Assembly: GCA_001673575.1 (NCBI GenBank)
Contig: LZME01000018.1
Span: 1 to 34,346, forward strand
Origin: Mycolicibacter heraklionensis
GTDB lineage: Bacteria; Actinomycetota; Actinomycetes; Mycobacteriales; Mycobacteriaceae
Direction: 5' to 3'
Length of the DNA stretch: 34,346 nucleotides
Shown here piece by piece: positions 31,155-34,346 of this stretch. The translations under genes and the position numbers were made by a program. Numbering within the stretch: the first letter of the stretch is position 1; each line of letters starts with the position of its first letter. Under the pieces are notes generated by a model. That model saw nothing but the letters and a program-made list of their open reading frames with translations, ran no database searches and was not told the origin of the DNA.

Positions 31155-31688
31155 ATGACCCGCAGCACGGTGGACGGCCCCGACAGCTCTACCCGGCAGC
31201 GGATCCTCGCGGCCACCGCGGAGGTACTCGGGCGCAATGGGATGACGAAGCTCAGCCTGTCCGAGGTGGCCTCCCAGGCCGGGGTCTCCCGTCCGACTCT
31301 GTATCGATGGTTCCCGTCGAAGGAAGAGCTGATCTCGGCGTTCTCCCGTTACGAGCGGCACATCTTCGACAGCGGGATCGCGCGCGCCACGGAGGGATTA
31401 AAGGGCGCCGAAAAGCTCGACGCCGCACTGCGTTTCATCGTCGACTACCAGCACTCGTACACGGGTGTGCGAATGATCGACATCGAGCCCAAGCACGTGC
31501 TCGCCGACTTCTCCCGCATCATCGTGCCGATGCGCGAGGGGCTGCAGCGGATGCTGACCGGGCCGGATGCCCCGGTGAAGGCGGCGGCCGCGATCCGGAT
31601 TGCCATCTCGCACTACATCATTCGCAGCGACGACTCCGAGCAGTTCCTCGCCCAGTTGCGTCAGGCCGTCGGCATCAAGCACCGCTAG
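31155..31688 (+). CDS. TetR/AcrR family transcriptional regulator
   Basis: 177 residues from the ATG at 31155; the open frame extends far upstream but that part is antisense to the SDR-like gene. N-terminal TetR DNA-binding domain (about 13-62): STRQRILAATAEVLGRNGMTKLSLSEVASQAGVSRPTLYRWFPSKEELISAF, a textbook helix-turn-helix with the YRWF recognition end. The ligand-binding half is helical and unlike well-known groups. There is no Shine-Dalgarno sequence, which fits the leaderless promoter predicted directly upstream. It is the only regulator in the island and sits at its right end, so it is the prime candidate for control of the three shared elements. Confidence 0.9.
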   Translation: MTRSTVDGPDSSTRQRILAATAEVLGRNGMTKLSLSEVASQAGVSRPTLYRWFPSKEELISAFSRYERHIFDSGIARATEGLKGAEKLDAALRFIVDYQHSYTGVRMIDIEPKHVLADFSRIIVPMREGLQRMLTGPDAPVKAAAAIRIAISHYIIRSDDSEQFLAQLRQAVGIKHR

Positions 31689-31748
31689 CGGCGATCGCAA
31701 GCTCGGCGGAGCCTGCGGAGCCCGGCGCGGCGGGTCGTCGCCATCGGC

Positions 31749-33125
31749 TCAGTCGAAGAGCACCGCGGCATTGAGGTAGCCGGTCGGATCGAAGGCGGCC
31801 TTGATCGTCCGCATCGCGGCGATGTCGTCCGGCCCGCGCGACATCGCCAGGTAGGCCCGCTTGCGGCTGCCCACCCCGTGTTCGGAACTGACGTTGCCGC
31901 CGCAGTCGGCGATGAGCGTCATCATCGCCGCATACAGGTCCGCCTCGGCCGATGCTGAGCAACGCAGCACGTTGAAATGCAGGTTGCCCTCACCGATATG
32001 GCCGAACAGGACCGGAAGCGCCTCCGGTGCATGCTGGTGCACCACCGTGCTTGCCGCCGCGGCGAATCCGACAACCGCCGCCACGGGCAGGGACACGTCG
32101 AACTTCAACGGCGGCCCGAATGCACCCAAGACGTCGGCGATCGCCTCGCGTACCCGCCACAGCCGCAGCTGGGTCGCAGGGTCCACACCCACCGCCGGTT
32201 CGTCGCAGGACCGCACCTGCGCCAGCAGTTCGGCGAGGCGGTCCGTCTGGTCGGTGTCACCGGTCAGTTCCACCAGCAGCAGCCAGTCACCGCGCACCGG
32301 GGCGACAATCCCGAGGCGCTCGCCGGTCAGCGCGGCGACACGGGCGTCGATCAACTCCAGGGTCGCGATGCCGTCGAGGTCGCGAAAGATTCGCGCCGCA
32401 TGGACCAGATCCTGCAGATCCGCGAAGCCGCAGACTGCCGTGACCCGGTGGGCCGGGAGGGAATGCAACCGCAGATCCAACCCGGTGATGACGCCCAAGG
32501 TTCCTTCGGCGCCCACGAATAGCGCCGGCAGGTCGTAGCCGGTGTTGTCGGAGCGCACCGCGCTGTGCCGATGCACCAGCGCGCCGTCCGGCAGCGCCAC
32601 CCGCAGGCCGAGCACCTGTTCACCCATGTTGCCGTAGTGCACCGTGTACAGCCCGCCGGCGTTGGTGGAGGCCATTCCGCCGACCGTGGCGGTATCCCGT
32701 GCGGTCAGGTCGACACCGAAGACCAGCCCGGCATCGGCCGCCGCCCGCTGCACCGCCGCGAGCGTGGCGCCGGCCCCCACACTCACCCGTCGTTCTACGA
32801 CGTCGACCTCACCGACGGTGTTCAGCCGCTCGGTGGACAGCAGCACGTCGTCGTGCTCGGGGACGGTGCCGGCCACCAGCGAGGTGCGTCCGCCCTGGAC
32901 GGTGACGTGCGCTCCGCCGTCGCGGCAGAGCCGCAGCACCGCGGCGACTTCCTCGGGAGATCCGGGACGCACCAACGCACTCGCCCGGCCCCGGTAGCGG
33001 CCGGTGTAGTCAACGCTGCGGCCGGCCAACACGTCGGGATCATCGGTGACATAGGCGGGGCCCACCACTTCCGCCACGCTGTGCAAAAGGCTCCGAAACT
33101 GGCTTTGAGTCACCGCCCCGGTCAC
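31749..33125 (-). CDS. FAD-linked oxidase (Rv0161 type, GlcD/D-lactate dehydrogenase-like)
   Basis: 458 residues; Rv0161 is about 449. The N-terminal FAD-binding PCMH domain (about 40-220) shows VTVQGGRTSLVAGTVPEHDDVLLSTERLN, TARDTATVGGMASTNAGGL and GAEGTLGVITGLDLRL. The C-terminal FAD-oxidase domain ends with FGHIGEGNLHFNVLRC and SSEHGVGSRKRAYL, the signature of the D-lactate/2-hydroxyglutarate dehydrogenase group. It should oxidise a 2-hydroxy acid. The start is GTG at 33125. In M. tuberculosis the counterpart is a direct neighbour of the adhE1 gene; here the island lies between them. It diverges from the hydrolase gene with 36 bases between. Confidence 0.88.
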   Translation of the reverse strand: MTGAVTQSQFRSLLHSVAEVVGPAYVTDDPDVLAGRSVDYTGRYRGRASALVRPGSPEEVAAVLRLCRDGGAHVTVQGGRTSLVAGTVPEHDDVLLSTERLNTVGEVDVVERRVSVGAGATLAAVQRAAADAGLVFGVDLTARDTATVGGMASTNAGGLYTVHYGNMGEQVLGLRVALPDGALVHRHSAVRSDNTGYDLPALFVGAEGTLGVITGLDLRLHSLPAHRVTAVCGFADLQDLVHAARIFRDLDGIATLELIDARVAALTGERLGIVAPVRGDWLLLVELTGDTDQTDRLAELLAQVRSCDEPAVGVDPATQLRLWRVREAIADVLGAFGPPLKFDVSLPVAAVVGFAAAASTVVHQHAPEALPVLFGHIGEGNLHFNVLRCSASAEADLYAAMMTLIADCGGNVSSEHGVGSRKRAYLAMSRGPDDIAAMRTIKAAFDPTGYLNAAVLFD

Positions 33126-33150
33126 GAAGCCGGTTTACCACACCCGGGGC

Positions 33151-33162
33151 TACCTTTAAGCA
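33151..33162 (+). promoter_or_regulatory. Possible leaderless promoter of the hydrolase gene
   Basis: TACCTT at 33151-33156 fits TANNNT and ends 5 bases before the ATG at 33162. No Shine-Dalgarno sequence precedes the ATG, so a transcript starting at the start codon is likely. No clear -35 is seen. Confidence 0.35.
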
Positions 33163-34070
33163 TGGCTACCCGCGAAGACGTCTCGTTTCGATCCGGCGCG
33201 GACCGTATCAGCGCCTGGCTGTACCGCCCCGACCCGGCCAGCGCAACCGGAGCCGACGGTGTGCCGCTGCTGGTGATGGCACACGGTCTGGGCGCGGTGC
33301 GCACCATGCGGCTCGACGCCTACGCCGAGCGGTTCGCCGCGGCCGGATACGCCTGCCTGGTGTTCGATTACCGCAACTTCGGCGACAGCGACGGCGCTCT
33401 CCGCCAACTGCTCGATGTGGGCAGGCAGCTGGCGGACTGGTCCGCAGCGGTCGACTTCGCGCACACCATCGCCGGTGTCGACCGCAACCGGATCGGCCTG
33501 TGGGGCACGTCGTTCGGTGGCGGCCACGTGATCGCCACCGCGGCGCGCCTGCGGGTGGCGGCGGTGGTGGCGCAATGCCCGTTCACCGACGGGATCGCCT
33601 CTGCGCGCACGATCCCGCCGTTGACCATCGCGCGAATCAGCCTGTTGGCGTTGCGGGATCTGGCTGCGGCCCGGCTCGGCAACCCGCCGGTGATGGTGGC
33701 GACCGCCGGTCGCCCCGGAGACGTCGCTCTGATGAGCACTCCCGACTCCTACCCGGGCTACCTGAAGCTGGTTCCGCAGGGACAGAACCTGCGCAACGAG
33801 GTCGCCGCACGGATCGGGATGAAGATCCTGGCCTACCGGCCCGGCCGGGCGGCGGCCAAGGTGACCTGCCCGATTCTGTTCTGCGTCTGCGACACCGACT
33901 CGGTCGCCCCACCGGGCCCGACCCTGCGCTATGCCGCGAAGGCGCCCCGCGGCACCGTCAAGAGATATCGCGAGGGCCACTTCGACATCTATGTCGGCGA
34001 CGCTTTCGAGCGAGCGGTCGCGGATCAGCTCGAGTTCTTAGACCGCAACCTCAAGACCGCGGGGGCCTGA
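33162..34070 (+). CDS. Alpha/beta hydrolase
   Basis: 302 residues from the ATG at 33162; the longer open frame is antisense to the oxidase gene. Alpha/beta hydrolase of the dienelactone-hydrolase/acetyl-xylan-esterase-like type: oxyanion region [27 protein letters not shown], nucleophile elbow GTSFGGG with Ser117, an acidic residue in [12 protein letters not shown], and the catalytic His in [10 protein letters not shown] near the C-terminus. The fold and triad are complete. The natural substrate, an ester or possibly a lactone, is unknown. It has no signal peptide. It follows the mce1-neighbour oxidase and is probably transcribed alone. Confidence 0.87.
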   Translation: MATREDVSFRSGADRISAWLYRPDPASATGADGVPLLVMAHGLGAVRTMRLDAYAERFAAAGYACLVFDYRNFGDSDGALRQLLDVGRQLADWSAAVDFAHTIAGVDRNRIGLWGTSFGGGHVIATAARLRVAAVVAQCPFTDGIASARTIPPLTIARISLLALRDLAAARLGNPPVMVATAGRPGDVALMSTPDSYPGYLKLVPQGQNLRNEVAARIGMKILAYRPGRAAAKVTCPILFCVCDTDSVAPPGPTLRYAAKAPRGTVKRYREGHFDIYVGDAFERAVADQLEFLDRNLKTAGA

Positions 34071-34109
34071 GCCAGACCGTTGCGGCGCCACCTTGTCGCC
34101 CGATTCGGG

Positions 34110-34115
34110 TACAAT
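34110..34115 (+). promoter_or_regulatory. -10 element of the 13E12-family gene
   Basis: TACAAT fits TANNNT and ends 7 bases before the ATG at 34123, giving a leaderless transcript. It shares its last base with the SOS box at 34115-34130, so LexA bound there would block RNA polymerase. Confidence 0.55.
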
Positions 34116-34130
34116 CGAACACATGTTCGA
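34115..34130. promoter_or_regulatory. LexA SOS box overlapping the start codon
   Basis: TCGAAC-ACAT-GTTCGA is a perfect match to the mycobacterial LexA box TCGAAC-N4-GTTCGA. The ATG of the downstream gene (34123-34125) lies inside it. 13E12-family genes of M. tuberculosis are known to carry such boxes, so DNA-damage control of this gene is expected. Confidence 0.88.
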
Positions 34131-34346
34131 GGGAAATCTGCCGGAGCCGTCCTCGTTGGCCGATGCCGACGACAAGGCCCTGGTAGCGGCGATCTCGGAG
34201 TGGGCCCGGGTGGAGGCCGCCGCCTCGGCGCGCCGGCTGGCGGTGATCGGCGAATTGGTGGCACGGCGGACCCGCGGGGTCGATGCGGTGAACCGGTCGC
34301 GCTGGTCCTGTGACTACTGGGATGCCGCGGCCTCCGAAGTCGCCGC
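34123..34346 (+). CDS. 13E12 repeat family / DUF222 protein, N-terminal part (cut by window end)
   Basis: The first 74 or so residues are in the window: [17 protein letters not shown], then [35 protein letters not shown] and [14 protein letters not shown]. This helical start is typical of the mycobacterial 13E12 repeat proteins (DUF222, usually followed by an HNH nuclease domain at the C-terminus, here outside the window). The family is multicopy, mobile-looking and of unclear function. The ATG at 34123 sits within the SOS box and 7 bases after a TACAAT hexamer, so it is probably a leaderless, LexA-repressed gene. Confidence 0.82.
   Translation, partial: MFEGNLPEPSSLADADDKALVAAISEWARVEAAASARRLAVIGELVARRTRGVDAVNRSRWSCDYWDAAASEVA

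Noticed and set aside
31689..31748. Terminator hairpin between the TetR and oxidase genes
   Set aside because: The region is GC-rich with several weak pairings but no clear stem and no T-tract.
1..34346. tRNA, rRNA, CRISPR array, integrase or insertion sequence flanking the island
   Set aside because: I saw no cloverleaf, repeat-spacer array, transposase, integrase or direct repeats at the island edges, so the transfer mechanism cannot be argued from this sequence.

Overview
The window is high-GC actinobacterial DNA and almost certainly mycobacterial. It carries a complete mce1-type lipid-import operon in the Mycobacterium tuberculosis mce1 gene order: acyl-CoA synthetase fadD5, permeases yrbE1A and yrbE1B, mce1A-D, the lipoprotein lprK, mce1F, then four Mce-associated (Mas) genes including the RDD-domain one. 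It also has neighbours that sit beside mce1 in M. tuberculosis (counterparts of Rv0161, Rv0162c, Rv0163 and Rv0164). All ortholog assignments come from recalled sequence similarity and gene order; no search was run.

Layout. (1) 1-3228: the 3' end of a second mce operon on the + strand (broken mce gene, mceF-like gene, one Mas gene, one secreted RsiV/DUF3298-like gene). The first 285 bases hold a perfect 77-base inverted repeat touching the window edge, which breaks the first mce gene; it may be a fold-back artefact. (2) 3240-3908: a YoaK/DUF1275 membrane protein between the two mce operons. (3) 19404-3922 on the - strand: thioesterase, SRPBCC protein, fadD5, yrbE1A/B, mce1A-F, mas1-4, mostly joined by 1-4 base junctions. 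The GntR regulator mce1R/fadR that lies beside fadD5 in M. tuberculosis is missing. (4) 19419-20534 +: zinc alcohol dehydrogenase (AdhE1/Rv0162c type). (5) 20515-31688: an accessory catabolic island. A seven-gene translationally coupled - strand operon encodes an unknown protein, a NIPSNAP-like protein, a P450, a zinc alcohol dehydrogenase, an HpcH/HpaI aldolase, an SDR and a Baeyer-Villiger monooxygenase. It is followed by a DUF427 protein, a TesB-type thioesterase, an SMP-30 lactonase-like protein, a second double-hotdog thioesterase, a degenerate SDR and a TetR regulator. (6) 31749-34346: an FAD-linked oxidase (Rv0161 type), an alpha/beta hydrolase, and the start of a 13E12/DUF222 gene under a consensus SOS box.

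How the genes fit together. The mce1 block should build an envelope-spanning tube with an inner-membrane permease that brings in fatty or mycolic-type lipids; FadD5 would activate them to CoA esters. The ATPase MceG is not in this window. The island reads as a ring-oxidation and opening route: P450 hydroxylation, dehydrogenation to a ketone, Baeyer-Villiger oxygen insertion, lactone opening by the SMP-30 protein, then aldolase and thioesterase steps. The substrate is unknown. Three of the island's intergenic regions share a spaced element, T(G/T)ACA-N14-TGTAAAG, one copy directly before the TetR gene. This suggests one local regulon and is the most interesting signal in the window.
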